Shown here: positions 1-9,099 of the stretch, one piece after another
Position numbering within the stretch: the first letter of the stretch is position 1
Layout: the number at the start of each line of letters is the position of its first letter
DNA from: Mycobacterium sp. SM1
Lineage (GTDB): Bacteria > Actinomycetota > Actinomycetes > Mycobacteriales > Mycobacteriaceae
Assembly (NCBI RefSeq): GCF_018361265.1
Contig: NZ_JAFLNH010000005.1
Coordinates: 1-64,000, forward strand
Length of the DNA: 64,000 nucleotides
Reading direction: 5' to 3'
Position numbers and translations under genes: made by a program
Notes under the pieces: generated by a model
Databases searched by the model: none
Seen by the model: only the letters and a program-made list of their open reading frames with translations
What the model was told of the DNA's origin: nothing

Positions 1-74
1 GTGGGGTGCGGAGCAGTTGGCGGAATACTGAGTGATAGTGAGCGTATGAGCGTTCTAGTGAGTGTGCTGGTGGT

Positions 75-697
75 GTGAGCCTGACGGAGTGGGCGCGTGC
101 TCAGGGTGTGCATCCGCAGACGGCGTACCGCTGTTTCGGGAGGGCACGTTGCCGGTGCCGGCGGTGCGGGTGAATTCCCGCTCGGTGTTGGTGTCCCCGG
201 ACGCGCCTGGTGAGTCGGGAACCGCCGCGTTCGGGTTGTATGCGCGGGTGTCCTCCCGTGATCAGAGGTCCGATTTGGACCGGCAGGTCGCTCGGCTGAC
301 TGGCTGAGCCGCGCAGGCCGGTGGCCAGGTGGTGCGGGTGGAGGCCGAAGTCGGCTCGGGGATGAACGGGTCGCGGGCCAAGGTGCGACGGTTGTTGGCT
401 GATCCGAAGGTGACCGTGGTGGTGGTGGAGCATCGGGATCGGTTGGGTCGGATGAGCACCGAGCTGGTCGAGTCCGCGCTTGCCGCGCACGCCCGGCGGC
501 TGGTGGTGCTCGACGATGGTGAGGTGACCGATGATTTGGTGCGCGACATGGTGGATGTGCTCACTTGGTTCTGCGCACGACTCTATGGTCGCCGAAGCGC
601 TCGAAGCCGCGCGTTAAAAGCGGTGGGCTGCGCGCAGCGCGACATCGGCCCCAAGGCTGTTGTCGGAGGCCGGGTGGATGATGCCGGTCATGGATGA
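75..697 (+). pseudogene. IS607-family serine recombinase (tnpA), broken
   Basis: Would encode the small serine recombinase that moves an IS607-type element. A GTG start at 75 gives a MerR-like helix-turn-helix (LTEWARAQGVHPQTAY), followed by the recombinase core with the catalytic Ser in YARVSS, then VVVEHRDRLGR and the typical tail LYGRRSARSRA. Two lesions break it. A single G is missing in a Trp codon near 133, shifting the frame by one, and an in-frame TGA at 305-307 stands where Trp (TGG) would fit. After these the frame is open to 697. The tnpB gene follows 45 bases downstream. The left end of the element may lie outside the window. Confidence 0.85.
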
Positions 698-742
698 GCT
701 GCGGCGGGCGTTGCGGTCAAGGTCTGCGCGAAGGCGGCCGTC

Positions 743-2359
743 ATGACCATCCTGCGCCAGATCGCTGCGCCGTTTGTCGCCGACCCGGCGACGGGTGTGT
801 GCATACGCACCCGGCTGAAAGGACTCACCGCCGCCGACGAAGACGTGCTGCGTCAGGTGGGTGCCCACTTGGGCGGGCTGGCCGGCGCTGATCTGGCGGC
901 GCGGGTGCGCGCCGGTGTGGGCCACGGCAAGGACGCCTGGGCCGAGCGCAAACGCGGCCTGACCGTGGAGTCGACGGCGCGCTGGGCGGGCGCCATCACC
1001 AAAGCCACGCACGACCAGTGGGGGCTGGCGCGGCGCGCGCAATACGCGCACGCCCAATCCCTGCGCGACGGGATCGCGATGATCCGCCACCGGCTCGCCC
1101 AGGAGTTGGGATCACAAGGCGTCGACGGTATGCCGGGCGGCTACCGCAGCCGCCAGGAGTGGTTCGCCAAATCACGGCGTCTGGCGGACCTGCAAGCACG
1201 GCTCGCGCGGGTGGAGGCTGACCGGGCAGCCGGTCATGTGAGCGTGGTGCGCGGCGGCAAACAGCTGTTGCGCAAACGCCACCACCTGGCCCAGGCCGGG
1301 CTCACCGAGGCGCGGTGGCGAGATCAGTGGGAAGCGGCCCGCTGGTTTTTGTCTGCTGATGGCGAGTCGGGTAAACGCTGGGGCAACGAAACCATCCGCG
1401 TCACCGGTGAGGGTGAGCTGTCGCTGCGCCTACCGGCTGCGTTGGCGCACTTGGCGAACGGCCCGCACGGCCGCTACGTCTTCTGCGGCAGGGTGGAGTT
1501 TGCGCATCGCGGCGCCGAATGGGCCCAGCGGGTGGCCGTCGACCGGGCGGTGGCTTACCGCATCCACTTCTGCCCCGATAAGCAGCGCTGGTATCTTGAC
1601 GCTGCCTGGCGGCGCACGCCGGCACAGGCGGTCCCGCTGGAGTCGCTGCGCGCCGGGGAACTGGTCGGGGTGGACATGAACGCTGATCACCTCGCCGCTT
1701 GGCGCCTCGACCCTCACGGCAACCCGATCGGCTCCCCGCGCACGTTCGGCTATGACCTCTGCGGCGCCGCCGACCGCCGCGACGCCCAAGTCCGCCACGC
1801 CCTGACCCGGCTGCTGCATTGGGTCACCGACAACGCGATCACGGCGATCGCGGTCGAGGACCTCGACTTCACCGACAGCAAGACTCGCGAAAAGCACGGC
1901 CGCAAACACAGGTTCCGCCACGTCATCTCGGGCATGCCAACCGCCAAACTGCGCGCTCGACTACTCGCCATGGCAACCGGGGCAGGGATCAGCGTGATCG
2001 CCGTCGACCCCGCCTACACCAGCAAGTGGGGCGCCCAGCACTGGCACAAACCACTGGCCGCACACCATCCACAGACCACCCGCCACCACGCCGCGAGCGT
2101 GGCGATCGGACGGCGCGCCCTCGGACATCGGATCCGGCGACGCGTGGCACCGCCTCAACCACACCAGAGTGATGTGGCTGAGCATCGGACCACGCAGGCC
2201 GAATCTGGCGGCCGGGAGCGTGAGACAACCCGCCACCCCGGGCCGGGACCACGGACACGATCCGCTTGTCCGACCGGGGCGAAGAACGCGGGAAGTCAGG
2301 CGACCCAACACCGTTCGGGGCCGCCCACTGAGCAAAACTCAATTTCGCTCAGTGTTTAG
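743..2359 (+). CDS. tnpB: IS607-type TnpB-like protein, 538 aa
   Basis: TnpB-family protein of an IS607-type element; characterised TnpBs are RNA-guided DNA nucleases. RuvC-like motifs are visible: GVDMNADH near residue 310 (first Asp), AVEDLDF near 371 (Glu) and VDPAYTSKWGAQHW near 421. The usual CxxC zinc finger is absent, and the third motif reads RHHAASVAIGRRALG where most TnpBs have HADVNAARN, so the last acidic residue is not evident. The relative at 17307-19010 shares this pattern, which suggests a subfamily trait rather than damage. The open frame is intact although its partner recombinase is dead. The last 11 bases overlap the end of the convergent Cas12m gene. Confidence 0.85.
   Translation: MTILRQIAAPFVADPATGVCIRTRLKGLTAADEDVLRQVGAHLGGLAGADLAARVRAGVGHGKDAWAERKRGLTVESTARWAGAITKATHDQWGLARRAQYAHAQSLRDGIAMIRHRLAQELGSQGVDGMPGGYRSRQEWFAKSRRLADLQARLARVEADRAAGHVSVVRGGKQLLRKRHHLAQAGLTEARWRDQWEAARWFLSADGESGKRWGNETIRVTGEGELSLRLPAALAHLANGPHGRYVFCGRVEFAHRGAEWAQRVAVDRAVAYRIHFCPDKQRWYLDAAWRRTPAQAVPLESLRAGELVGVDMNADHLAAWRLDPHGNPIGSPRTFGYDLCGAADRRDAQVRHALTRLLHWVTDNAITAIAVEDLDFTDSKTREKHGRKHRFRHVISGMPTAKLRARLLAMATGAGISVIAVDPAYTSKWGAQHWHKPLAAHHPQTTRHHAASVAIGRRALGHRIRRRVAPPQPHQSDVAEHRTTQAESGGRERETTRHPGPGPRTRSACPTGAKNAGSQATQHRSGPPTEQNSISLSV
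2326..2354. terminator. Bidirectional stem-loop between convergent genes
   Basis: Seven-base arms CACTGAG (2326-2332) and CTCAGTG (2348-2354) enclose a 15-base AT-rich loop. It lies across the ends of tnpB (+) and cas12m (-), where a shared terminator is expected. There is no long T tract, so termination is inferred. Confidence 0.4.
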
Positions 2360-4193
2360 GAACGGTTTCGTGTGGGGATTGGAGCGCTCGCGCCAACATG
2401 GTCGCGGTCGCGGACAGGTCGGGGTCATAGGTTTTGCCGCAGCCATCGCATGTGACGGGGCGCCTCCAGTATCGGTCGTCAGCGGGATTTTCGTGGCCGC
2501 AGCGGGCGTGGATGCGGCTTAACCCAGCCGCAGGTACTACGGTCACGGCCACGCCGTCGCGCTCTGCGGCCGCGATGATGCGCGTACGCAATGTACCGGG
2601 TGCGGCGTGGTCTCTACGGCGGTCGATTTCCCGCTGTATCTCGTTCGGAAAGTCGCTGCGCTCCACAATGCCTCGTATCAAATCCGCCACATTCGTGTCA
2701 TCGACGATGATTCGCCGGTATTGGGTCACCACGGTGTGGGCGACCTGGCGCCAGAGGTCGTCGCGGTGGCCGAGCGCTCGACAGCGCCCGTGTGCTTGCT
2801 GCTGCCATAGCAGCCTGTCGGCTCGACGCCACGCCTCCAGCGCCGCGGCGATCTCGAGGCTACTGTCTCGCCATGCCAGCGCGAGTGCCGCGAATTGGGC
2901 GGGTGAGCGCCACCGCGCTACAGCCGCGGCCGTAATTTGCTCCCCCTCCCGAGTCGGGTGCGGCTGGGGACCGTGCTCGTGTAGCCAGTCGACGAGCTTG
3001 CCGCGAATCCCGTCCAGTGCTAGATAACGCTCGGACGCGGTCTGGCTATGTCGGCGCAGTCGCGCCGCGATCGACGCCGGCGCGATGATACGGCCCGCCA
3101 GCCCATCGGCGGTGATGGGCACCATCACGTTGGCTAATCCCGGCGGTACGGCCAGTGGCCGATTAGCACGCCAATGGGCGACTATGGTGCCAGTATCAGA
3201 GTTCAGCCAGCCCAAGTGAATCGCCACAGCGGACTCGTCGTCGTGCATCGTTGCCGGGGCTGGGATGGATGCGGTGATAGATAGGCGCCCCCGTAGATCA
3301 GCGCCGACCCGGCTGATGGTAAGTTTCGCGCCGCTAATGTCGGCATCAGCGGGTAACCAGCGGTGCGCCTGCACTGGCACGGTAATCCACTGCGGTTGTC
3401 CGTCACGAGACCCGCAGCGCATACGGACTTCGACGCGGCCAGCGCGGCGCTGCTCGGCTCGTGTCATGTCGGCCCACTGTTTCGGGTCGATCCACGGCAG
3501 GTGAAGGACGTTGCGGTAGCGGCCAGTCGCGTCGGCGAGCAATGCTGGTGTGCGGGGCGGCATGTCGGCTTGCCGCTGCAGCTGCACGGCGATGGTGCCG
3601 GTGCCGTCGAATCGGTGATGACGCAACATAGCAGGCCGGCCTTGCGCACGTAGTTGTTTGATGCGGCGCACCGCAGCCCGGTGCTGATCCACGATCGTAT
3701 TAAAGGTGGCCCAATACAGATCGCTTTGTTGGCAATAGCGCTGATACAGCGCTTTCTGGTCGGCTATCAGTTGATCGCCGCGATCCCGGATTCGCTGCAT
3801 GGCAGCGTCTTTGACTTCCGCGATCGCGCTGAGGCGGTGTTGACGGGCGGCTTTCAGCGCGGCGCGGGCGTCCCGCAGATGTTGTGTGAGCGCTGAATCC
3901 ACGCGTTTGCCGCGGGCGGCGATCCTGGCTGCCTTCACCGCGTCGCTGGCCGCCGCGGCCTGCTCCTGCGCCAACGCGACGCGCTCTTCCGCGCTGCGCA
4001 CTGCAGGGTAGGAAGACCAAATCCGTTTAATGTCGTCCTCGTAGGACAGTTGCAGGCTTACAAGGTCCTCTCGCAGATCATGCGCCAGCCGCAGCTGCCG
4101 CGACAGCACATCGGGCACCGCCCAGCGATAGTGCACGCCCATCGTTTGCACCGTGACGTCGTTCATACCGTCGTTTCGTGACCAGCCAGCCAT
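2349..4193 (-). CDS. cas12m: Cas12m (type V-M) CRISPR effector, 614 aa
   Basis: Very similar, from memory, to the Cas12m of Mycolicibacterium mucogenicum: shared MGVHY-W near the N-terminus, LREDLVSLQL, IWSSYP, LRHHRFDGTGTIAVQLQRQ, HRWLPADADI, ALGHRDDL, RRRDHAAPG and CGHENPADDRY. Characterised Cas12m binds crRNA-directed DNA and blocks transcription without cutting. As in that protein, the first RuvC position reads HLGW instead of containing Asp; the VDDTNV Asp (about 498-499) and the YDPD Asp (about 591) remain, with a zinc-ribbon pair at C582/C585. The length is normal. ATG 4193 has GGAGG four bases upstream; ATG 4166 fits the family N-terminus better. No CRISPR repeats are visible on either side: a TnpB gene abuts the 3' end and an integrase relic lies upstream. 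Confidence 0.88.
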   Translation of the reverse strand: MAGWSRNDGMNDVTVQTMGVHYRWAVPDVLSRQLRLAHDLREDLVSLQLSYEDDIKRIWSSYPAVRSAEERVALAQEQAAAASDAVKAARIAARGKRVDSALTQHLRDARAALKAARQHRLSAIAEVKDAAMQRIRDRGDQLIADQKALYQRYCQQSDLYWATFNTIVDQHRAAVRRIKQLRAQGRPAMLRHHRFDGTGTIAVQLQRQADMPPRTPALLADATGRYRNVLHLPWIDPKQWADMTRAEQRRAGRVEVRMRCGSRDGQPQWITVPVQAHRWLPADADISGAKLTISRVGADLRGRLSITASIPAPATMHDDESAVAIHLGWLNSDTGTIVAHWRANRPLAVPPGLANVMVPITADGLAGRIIAPASIAARLRRHSQTASERYLALDGIRGKLVDWLHEHGPQPHPTREGEQITAAAVARWRSPAQFAALALAWRDSSLEIAAALEAWRRADRLLWQQQAHGRCRALGHRDDLWRQVAHTVVTQYRRIIVDDTNVADLIRGIVERSDFPNEIQREIDRRRDHAAPGTLRTRIIAAAERDGVAVTVVPAAGLSRIHARCGHENPADDRYWRRPVTCDGCGKTYDPDLSATATMLARALQSPHETVPKH

Positions 4194-4211
4194 CGGACCT
4201 CCATTCCTCGT

Positions 4212-5170
4212 CTATAGTTGCAGGGCCGCCGTATCGTGGTCGCTGACGCCGCCACCGAGGATGTGTGTCGTCTGGCCGCGCTTGGCGTCGACGAGCGTGG
4301 TGGCGGCGCAGTCGATGGCCGCTTGGGCGTATCTTCTCCACATGCGCCAGGAAACTGTGCGGCGGACGTGGTGCGTCGGGCCGTGGCCCTCCAGCCGGTG
4401 GAACTCGTAGAACTCCGCACCGCGGCATTGACGGCCTTGACCCGGCCTTCTTCGGCGCAAGCCTCGCCATTTATGGCGGGGTTAGCCGATCCCGTTCGTC
4501 GCCGGGCGCAGCCCGGCGCTTGGAGCCAGTGTGTCTGGCCGGTGTTGTCAGATCGGCCCACTATGCTCGTTGTGGGTTCGCAGGGCAGGACATCGCCCGG
4601 GGCCGGAACCCAGGTAGCGTCAACTCGCGAGGCCGCGGCAACACCAGACACCTGCGGCGCCCGCAAGGGACAGAGCGAGTCGGCCCGAACCGCCTCCGGC
4701 GGGCGGCCTACGGCGGCGCGCAACACTGCGCCGAGACAGCCGAACGCTGCGCGGAATCCCACGGCTTCAGTCGTGGGAGATGTCAACGTTCCGACTGAAC
4801 GTGTCCCGCCACCGCGAACCGGGAGCGGAGGCAGCCCCGCCGTTAACGCGCCGACGAAATCGCACAGGCCATCGAAAGACACGCCGTCCCAGGGCGTCCC
4901 ACGCGCAGCCAGCCACCTATAGAACAGCGACAAATGCAGCGCATAGGAGCGCACCGTGTTATTGGAGCGTTCCACGGCCCGCAGCCAATTCAAGAACTGC
5001 TCGACCTCCTCGACCGGCAAGCCCCGCTCGTCGACCACAGTCCACGACCTCGACCCATGCACCGCTACAGGTGCCACGCGCAACACGGAGGCCGTCGCCA
5101 CTCCGACACCTGCAGATAACCCGACCATGGCAGAAAGGTAAACCGCCGCACCGACACGGCCGCCTGACAC
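4212..5170 (-). pseudogene. Tyrosine recombinase/integrase, interrupted
   Basis: The upstream part (5170-4790) reads as the SAM-like N-terminal domain of a tyrosine recombinase: EQFLNWLRAVERSNNTVRSY, LFYRWLAARG, then GGGTRSV. The sequence resumes near 4440 as NA-CRGAEFYEFHRLEGHGP, the normal continuation of such proteins. In between sits the mobile module at 4446-4786. The catalytic C-terminal half is missing; the frame degenerates before the Cas12m start. This may be a remnant of the integrase that brought in the neighbouring genes. Confidence 0.6.
4446..4786 (+). mobile_element. Non-coding mobile module A (structured RNA element plus IS605-like right end)
   Basis: About 340 bases, repeated at 37891-38213 with few differences. 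The 5' part (4446-4522) folds into two stem-loops, one around ATTTAT and one with arms CGCCGGGC/GCCCGGCG. The 3' end carries a right-end hairpin of IS200/IS605 type (GGAATCCCACGGCTTCAG, continuing to GTCAA at 4786). The interior looks like a decayed tnpB 3' end, but no intact frame survives. It interrupts the integrase on the opposite strand. Confidence 0.6.
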
Positions 5171-5396
5171 GCCAGGTGAGCGCAGAACAAGTCCGGTTCA
5201 AGGGGAACTGTCGGTGCGCGCGCAGTGTTCGTGGCGCGTCCGGTGTGCAAGAAACGGCGAGCCGCTTCTGCAACCGTGCAGATGCGCCTCTTGTCGGAAT
5301 AACTGTAGATAATTTGTCGATCACAGGGCCGGAGTCGGCACTGAACGACCTGTCGTGCACGTCAACGATGCTCCACCGGCACTTAGAGATAACATC

Positions 5397-5546
5397 TCAA
5401 CGCCACTCTTTGCGCAACTTCTGCTTAGTCCACGAGCGCGACCTCTTATGCTGCGCCGCCGGAATTGACACAGCCGCGTTACAGCGGCGCAGCTCCTGGC
5501 GCCGACGCGCCTTAGCACGCGCAACGCTTTCAGCCTTGACGGTCAC
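5397..5546 (-). CDS. Small basic protein, 49 aa
   Basis: A GTG start at 5546 is preceded by AAAGGGGAG, a good ribosome binding site. The product is strongly basic (KARRRQELRR, KRSRSWTKQKLRKEW) and unrecognised. The frame can be read further upstream, but the start choice follows the binding site. It could be chance coding; it lies just beyond the right end of the IS200/IS605 element. Confidence 0.35.
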   Translation of the reverse strand: MTVKAESVARAKARRRQELRRCNAAVSIPAAQHKRSRSWTKQKLRKEWR

Positions 5547-5610
5547 CGCACTCCCCTTTCCCTGTGGGATCAAGTGACTTCTCTGACGGCTGGAAGCCGC
5601 CAGCTTCTTC

Positions 5611-6798
5611 TCACGCCGCGTGGGCGTGAAGGGCCAGTCCAGCCCGTAAGACGTTACGTGCAGCGTGTTCATCTGCTTGAGCGCGATGCGAGCATCGCTG
5701 GCAGACGAATTCCGCTTGGGTGACGCGGTTCTCGCGGGCTGCATATCCACATTTCTCGCAGCCGTCGGAGGTGTGCCGGGGGTCGACCTCAATCCAGACA
5801 CGCCCAGCCTCTTCCGCTTTGGCGCGCAGTTTTGAGACGAAACCTCCCCAGCCCGCGTCGCTGATACTCCGGTTCAGCCCGGACTTCGCCCGGGCACCGT
5901 TCTTGAGGAACCGCCCCGGGGTGTCCGGGTCGGGCGCGGGTTTAGCCCGCCGCAACATGTTGACGATCTTCAGATCCTCCACCACCAGCACGTCGTAAGA
6001 CTCAACCAGAGCCCGTGCCAGTTTATGATGAAAGTCCTTGCGCTGGTTGGCAATCTTGCGATGCAGAGCCGCCACAGTCTCCCGCCGCCGTTGCCGGTTC
6101 TTCGAGCCGCGCTTGGCGCGCTGCATTCGCTGCTGCGCGGCGCCGAGCCTCTCACCGGCGGCCCGTCCCCAACGCGGATTGTCGATGTGCTCACCATCGC
6201 TGGTGGTGGCGAAACTCGCGATCCCGACATCGATACCGGCCGAGCGGCCGGTGGCCGGCAGCGGATTGGCCGGCACGTCATCGCAGGACAGAACCAGCAT
6301 CCAGCGCCGCCCCTGGCGCTTGATCTGGATTGTCTTCACCCGGCCCACCACCGGGCGGTGCAGTTCGACCTTGACCTGTCCAATGCCCTGAAGATACACC
6401 CGCTTGATCTCGGGTAGCCAACGCGCACCATCGCCGTCTTTGGGCCACTCCACGCTGTCGAATCGGGCCTTACCTCTAAAACGCGGATACCCAGCCTTGA
6501 CACCGGGCTTGGCGGTCTTGACCCGCCGGAAAAAACCCTGGAATGACTTGTTGAGTCGCCGCAGTGTGGCCTGCTGGCTGGAAAACGACCAGACCGCCTG
6601 ATCCGGGCATGCCTGCCGGATCTCGGCCAACTGTGCCGACTGATCCCCGTAGTAGATGCGAGTCTTGCTGTGAGACCAGGCATCCCGGCGCTCCTGCAGC
6701 GCCGCGTTGTAGAGTTCGCGGTGCGCATCCAGGCACCGCGCCAACGCGAGGTGCTGGCGCGCGGTCGGGCGCAGCCGAAACACGTAGGCGCGCCTCAC
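5611..6798 (-). CDS. tnpB: TnpB RNA-guided nuclease, 395 aa
   Basis: Canonical TnpB architecture. N-terminal helical region (RLRPTARQHLALARCLDAHRELYNAAL), then the RuvC motifs GIDVGIASFATT and VVEDLKIVNM, a zinc finger (CEKCG...CQRC) and the last acidic motif in ADEHAARNV. All three RuvC acidic residues are therefore present. The GTG start at 6798 lies inside the tnpA stop (GTGA overlap), the standard coupling in these elements; an upstream extension in this frame would only be a shadow of tnpA. Activity would need the right-end-derived omega RNA. Confidence 0.9.
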   Translation of the reverse strand: MRRAYVFRLRPTARQHLALARCLDAHRELYNAALQERRDAWSHSKTRIYYGDQSAQLAEIRQACPDQAVWSFSSQQATLRRLNKSFQGFFRRVKTAKPGVKAGYPRFRGKARFDSVEWPKDGDGARWLPEIKRVYLQGIGQVKVELHRPVVGRVKTIQIKRQGRRWMLVLSCDDVPANPLPATGRSAGIDVGIASFATTSDGEHIDNPRWGRAAGERLGAAQQRMQRAKRGSKNRQRRRETVAALHRKIANQRKDFHHKLARALVESYDVLVVEDLKIVNMLRRAKPAPDPDTPGRFLKNGARAKSGLNRSISDAGWGGFVSKLRAKAEEAGRVWIEVDPRHTSDGCEKCGYAARENRVTQAEFVCQRCSHRAQADEHAARNVLRAGLALHAHAA

Positions 6799-7205
6799 GA
6801 GGCCACCGCATCCCACTGATGCTCGATATAGCGGCGCACCGTCGACTCCGACACATACCCGACCGACGCGGCGAAATACGACGGCGACCACAACACCTTC
6901 GCAAACCTCCGCAGATACGGGAACTCCTCGCGCAGCACCCGCGACGAGCGGCCCTTGAACGCCCGCACCACCTGCGCCGGGGCATCGGTTGGGCCGACCC
7001 GCACGAACAGGTGCACGTGATCGGGCATCACTTCCCTGGCCACTATTTCCCAGCCATGCTCGCCGGCGATTTGTTCCAGCAGCTCGCCACACCGCGCCGC
7101 TACACGCCCGCCCAGCATCCGACGCCGATACTTCGGACACCACACCAGGTGCAGCCCCAGCGAGCACACACCACCCGGGGTGCGGCGAAACCGGCGCTCG
7201 GACAT
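6795..7205 (-). CDS. tnpA: TnpA Y1 transposase (IS200/IS605), 136 aa
   Basis: HUH single-strand transposase. The LHLVWCPKYRR strand, the HUH pair in MPDHVHLFV and the late Tyr in VRRYIEHQ are visible, with KGRSSRVLREEFP between. ATG 7205 (MSERRFRRTPGG) is chosen over ATG 7259 because the added residues do not resemble the family. It ends inside the tnpB start. Confidence 0.9.
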   Translation of the reverse strand: MSERRFRRTPGGVCSLGLHLVWCPKYRRRMLGGRVAARCGELLEQIAGEHGWEIVAREVMPDHVHLFVRVGPTDAPAQVVRAFKGRSSRVLREEFPYLRRFAKVLWSPSYFAASVGYVSESTVRRYIEHQWDAVAS

Positions 7206-7310
7206 GCCCCACACGTTACGAGAAGGGACCGACAAACTCACCGCCCACACGCTGTTCACCAGGCCCGATTCCCCCGACGGCTAAAAGCCGCCGGTCCCCT
7301 CGGGCCGCAC

Positions 7311-7568
7311 TGATGGGCCAGCCCCAGTGGCAGTGCCCACACCGCTGACCCTACTGCCGGCTACCGACAAACCCGGAAAAGCGACAAAACTCCCACCCGC
7401 TCCCTGTGCTGGGCGGGAGGCGCAAGCGGGAACAGCACCGCCGCAGCCAAATGCTCACCACACACGGCGGGCCGCACTCGCGGCGCAAACCCGCCACCTC
7501 ATACGACGCCCCGTGGTGAGCCGTGGCCGCGCGCGGCATCGATCACGGTCCGCACCTGATCTTTCTCT
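7311..7568. other. Gap without a recognised gene
   Basis: Outer flank of the IS200/IS605 element. I see no convincing coding frame, RNA gene or repeat here. Confidence 0.4.
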
Positions 7569-8168
7569 TTACGGTTCGACTGGCAGCGCCGTAACGCGAC
7601 CGACGCCGAGGACCAGCCCCAGCCCCTCGGGCCAGGGCTCGTGCCCGTGGTCCATCAGGTCGCCTTGCCACACCCACGGCTGCCCGCGAAGCTCCGCCCA
7701 GTCACGTGGGCCTTTGCTGATGATTACCCGGGCTGCCGCCCGGGCAGTCAGACGGCGGGCCCCCGGCCCGTCCGTTGAGTTGACACCACTGGGGGTGTAC
7801 CAGTGCTCCGCTCGTTGCGGAAACACCGTAAGGGAGGTTATTCTCGATCCGTCTTTTAGACGGATCGAGAAGTCCTCCCATTCCGCGATCGAGGGCCACG
7901 TGAATGGCCCTTCTTTAAAGAATTCTACGCCGCGCTCTAGTAGTAGAGCTTGGGCACGTTGTTCGTGCCCATTTCTTATCAACCAGGTCAACGCCTGGCT
8001 TTCCGCGATCCGCGACCATTTATCTGTAAAAAAGTCGTGGATCACCCAGGTGCCGTCCTCGGTGAACCACAGCATTCTTCGGTAATCCGGGTGCGGCGTC
8101 CGGGTTGATTCTTCGTATCTGGTGGCGGTGTCACTATCCACCGTCACCGGGTTCCGGGTCAATATCAT
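7569..8168 (-). CDS. Hypothetical protein, 199 aa
   Basis: ATG 8168 is preceded by AAGGAGGAGAAA, one of the best ribosome binding sites in the window, so this start is preferred over one 54 codons upstream. The N-terminal half has the feel of a small phage/plasmid protein (MLWFTEDGTWVIHDFFTDKW). The C-terminal third is rich in Gly, Pro and Trp. No domain recognised. First of several small minus-strand genes (7.6-11.3 kb). Confidence 0.7.
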   Translation of the reverse strand: MILTRNPVTVDSDTATRYEESTRTPHPDYRRMLWFTEDGTWVIHDFFTDKWSRIAESQALTWLIRNGHEQRAQALLLERGVEFFKEGPFTWPSIAEWEDFSIRLKDGSRITSLTVFPQRAEHWYTPSGVNSTDGPGARRLTARAAARVIISKGPRDWAELRGQPWVWQGDLMDHGHEPWPEGLGLVLGVGRVTALPVEP

Positions 8169-8280
8169 TTTCTCCTCCTTATCAGTGTTTAAAGCGCTCC
8201 GGTACGGATTCCAGAGGTCTACATAACCCAGCAAATTACCGCGGGAACCGCGCACCGCGCATTTCCCGGGAACCACCTGG

Positions 8281-8745
8281 TCAGCTCCTGGACACTTCCG
8301 ACAGCACGATTCCGACGGCCCGATAATCACGCTTGTCGGGTGACATGGCCCACCAGCGGGCGAACGCTAACCGTAGCGCCAGGTCCGCCGCCGGGCCGAT
8401 ATCCTTCAGTTTCTTCAGCAGCGCTTCTTCATCGATGCCGTGTTTGGCACCGTAACTGGATACTCCATCTCCCGCGCACCTGAATGCGTCGCTGACCTCA
8501 GCGTAGGTGATCGGGCCGAGGACTGCGGTCGTGATGCTGCTATTCAGGATGTCAGCGAGACAGTCCGCTTCCTGCTCCCTCAGTGGAATCCGACGCAACT
8601 CCAAGCGCATCAGATCCCGCATCGCCGCAAGCAGATTGCTTGCAGCGGACGCTGGCGGCTGCATCAGCAGCTCCGCTATTTCCTCGAGCCATCGCCGAAC
8701 TGGTTCGGCGATGGTTACCGACATCCTTGGATACTTTGTAGTCAC
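8281..8745 (-). CDS. Hypothetical protein, 154 aa
   Basis: GTG start at 8745. Predicted mostly helical, rich in Leu, Ala and Arg (RRWLEEIAELLMQP, NLLAAMRDLMRLELRRIPL), with no Cys-rich or membrane segment. Not recognised. Spacing to its neighbours suggests it is read with the 85-aa gene upstream. Confidence 0.6.
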   Translation of the reverse strand: MTTKYPRMSVTIAEPVRRWLEEIAELLMQPPASAASNLLAAMRDLMRLELRRIPLREQEADCLADILNSSITTAVLGPITYAEVSDAFRCAGDGVSSYGAKHGIDEEALLKKLKDIGPAADLALRLAFARWWAMSPDKRDYRAVGIVLSEVSRS

Positions 8746-8801
8746 TTTGCTGGTGCCCCTTTCAGCGGGCGATTGGAATCGCCGTAACCGACCGGCATTT
8801 T

Positions 8802-9059
8802 TTAATTCCTTTCCCTGTTTCTCAGCTCGTTGATACCCTGGAAACCAATCAGCTCCTCCGGGTACCAGTGACCCGAAATTTCGTCGTACCGGATCACCAT
8901 CTCACCATCAAGGCTTGTTATTATTCGGCCATTGTTGTCATCAGCCTCGAGGTCAATCTCGACCCCCCCGATTTTCCCGCTCGCCCTTGCGAGCGAGTAC
9001 TCTTCCCAAGAGGTCCCGATCTCGTTCTCGACGGCTTCCGCCCATTCCCAAGCAGTCAT
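8802..9059 (-). CDS. Hypothetical acidic protein, 85 aa
   Basis: ATG 9059 follows AGGGAGAGCACC. Acidic (GVEIDLEADDNNG, VIRYDEISGHWYPEEL). Small acidic products of this kind in phages and plasmids can be antitoxins or inhibitors, but nothing here proves that. Confidence 0.6.
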   Translation of the reverse strand: MTAWEWAEAVENEIGTSWEEYSLARASGKIGGVEIDLEADDNNGRIITSLDGEMVIRYDEISGHWYPEELIGFQGINELRNRERN

Positions 9060-9099
9060 GGTGCTCTCCCTGTGTGTCAAGTAGTGAAAGGCGGTTGAT

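Larger units (their letters stand above)
5575..7310 (-). mobile_element. Complete IS200/IS605-family element with tnpA and tnpB
   Basis: tnpA and tnpB overlap by four bases and are flanked by subterminal hairpins, as expected of this family. Right end, near 5590-5611: arms around GACGGCTGGAAGCCGCC. Left end, near 7270-7300: arms GACGGC/GCCG around TAAAA. There are no terminal inverted repeats, as expected. Exact ends cannot be fixed without an empty site. Both genes appear intact. It differs from the copies at 50.6 and 58.2 kb. Confidence 0.75.

Noticed and set aside
305..307. TGA in the IS607 recombinase read as selenocysteine or programmed readthrough
   Set aside because: The same gene also has a one-base deletion upstream, and the TGA replaces a TGG codon. 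Simple decay explains both.
4163..5170. One 335-aa protein upstream of Cas12m, possibly an adaptation (Cas1/Cas4) gene
   Set aside because: Only its first third has protein-like content and it matches a tyrosine recombinase; the rest is the inserted module and a shifted frame.
5611..7212. 533-aa reading of the IS200/IS605 tnpB
   Set aside because: The extra N-terminal 138 residues are the tnpA gene in another frame; the GTG at 6798 overlapping the tnpA stop is the standard start.
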